Under the pieces are notes generated by a model. It made no database searches. It saw only the letters and a list, made by a program, of their open reading frames with translations, and was not told the DNA's origin. Position numbers and translations under genes: made by a program. From assembly GCA_947372535.1 (NCBI GenBank), contig CANBUA010000250.1, forward strand, positions 1 to 7,024: a stretch of 7,024 bases of DNA. Reading direction: 5' to 3'. Numbering within the stretch: position 1 is the first letter of the stretch; each line of letters begins with the position of its first letter. Origin of the DNA: Burkholderiales bacterium (GTDB lineage: Bacteria > Pseudomonadota > Gammaproteobacteria > Burkholderiales > Burkholderiaceae). Below, one piece after another: positions 6,706 through 7,024 of this stretch.

Positions 6706-6797
6706 GGCCGCGATTGTCGCCCACGGTTTCATACAATCTAGGGCTGGGCCATGTCTGTGCCCGCCCTCTTACTGCCGCGCTACTGCCGCTCATCACC
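6706..6797. promoter_or_regulatory. Divergent intergenic region between the flippase gene and lysS
   Basis: Both genes must be transcribed outward from these 92 bp or from nearby. On the plus strand TACAAT (6732-6737) matches five of six -10 bases and would give lysS a leader of about 55 nt, but I see no good -35 at 15-19 bp spacing. On the minus strand TAGATT (6740-6735) overlaps it and is a weaker -10 for the flippase, also with no clear -35. The two polymerase sites would exclude each other if both are real. Confidence 0.35.
6770..6789 (+). repeat. 9-bp direct repeat in the lysS leader
   Basis: TACTGCCGC occurs at 6770-6778 and again at 6781-6789. The 11-bp period is about one helical turn, and the second copy ends 8 nt before the lysS ATG, where a Shine-Dalgarno sequence would be expected. 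It could be a protein-binding site or a simple local duplication. Confidence 0.45.
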
Positions 6798-7024
6798 ATG
6801 TCCCAACACCACCACACGCCCGAGAATGCCGCCCCCGAACCCGTGGTGGACACCAACAAACTGGTGGCCGAGCGCCGCGAGAAACTGACCGCGATCCGGG
6901 CCCAGGGCGTGGCCTTCCCCAACGACTTCAAGCCGGCCCACCGCGCAGGCCCGCTGCACGCGGCCCACGACGCCACCGAGGCCGAGCCGCTGGAAGCGCA
7001 AGCCGTCACGGTCAGCGTGGGCGG
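6798..7024 (+). CDS. lysS: Lysyl-tRNA synthetase, class II, N-terminal part (runs off the right edge)
   Basis: The frame opens at the ATG 6798-6800 and is unbroken for 75 codons to the edge. The start is polar with three His, then VVDTNKLVAERREKL (16-30), AIRAQGVAFPNDFKP (32-46) and the lead into the anticodon-binding OB-fold (LEAQAVTVSVG, 65-75). This closely follows the E. coli LysS N-terminus, where a (R)REKL segment precedes GIAFPNDF. The enzyme charges tRNA-Lys with lysine in the cytoplasm, using ATP. Only the helix-rich N-terminal extension and the first strand of the OB-fold are present; the class II catalytic motifs lie outside the window. There is no obvious Shine-Dalgarno sequence. 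It is the only plus-strand gene and is a housekeeping neighbour of the glycan cluster, not part of it. Confidence 0.92.
   Translation, partial: MSQHHHTPENAAPEPVVDTNKLVAERREKLTAIRAQGVAFPNDFKPAHRAGPLHAAHDATEAEPLEAQAVTVSVG

Noticed and set aside
6020..7009. Minus-strand open frame of 329 codons spanning the lysS start and the flippase N-terminus
   Set aside because: It is in a different frame from the flippase, is Ala/Gly-rich without membrane pattern or motifs, and covers the start of lysS on the other strand.

Overview
The window is GC-rich DNA, most likely from a beta-proteobacterium of the order Burkholderiales. I infer this from the codon use, the form of the LysS N-terminus and the style of the polysaccharide genes; no marker in the window proves the taxon. 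It holds six complete genes on the minus strand, one gene on the same strand cut by the left edge, and the first 75 codons of lysS on the plus strand at the right edge.

Reading in the direction of minus-strand transcription, from right to left: a polytopic MOP-superfamily polysaccharide flippase (Wzx-like, 6705-5332); a 109-bp gap with a terminator-like hairpin; a left-handed beta-helix (hexapeptide) O-/N-acyltransferase (5222-4584); a GT4 glycosyltransferase (4587-3442); a GT2 glycosyltransferase of the ExoA type with C-terminal membrane segments (3445-2321); a DegT/ArnB-type PLP sugar aminotransferase (2256-1087); and a small monotopic phosphoglycosyl transferase (1062-466). The acyltransferase/GT4 and GT4/GT2 junctions are 4-bp overlaps (ATGA and TTGA), which suggests translational coupling. 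After a 127-bp gap comes an exported protein of unknown function that runs off the left edge.

Together the six genes form a compact surface-glycan module. The phosphoglycosyl transferase would place the first sugar phosphate on undecaprenyl phosphate, GT2 and GT4 would extend it, the aminotransferase and acyltransferase would supply or decorate an N-substituted sugar, and the flippase would move the lipid-linked glycan across the inner membrane. No polymerase (Wzy), chain-length regulator, outer-membrane exporter or nucleotide-sugar dehydratase is visible, so those steps must be encoded elsewhere or the product is a short glycan. lysS, a housekeeping gene, is transcribed divergently and marks the edge of the cluster.

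I found no tRNA, rRNA, CRISPR array, insertion sequence or phage gene. The enzymes belong to known families. What deserves a second look is the particular gene set, the internal terminator-like hairpin, the exported protein at the left edge and the lysS leader.
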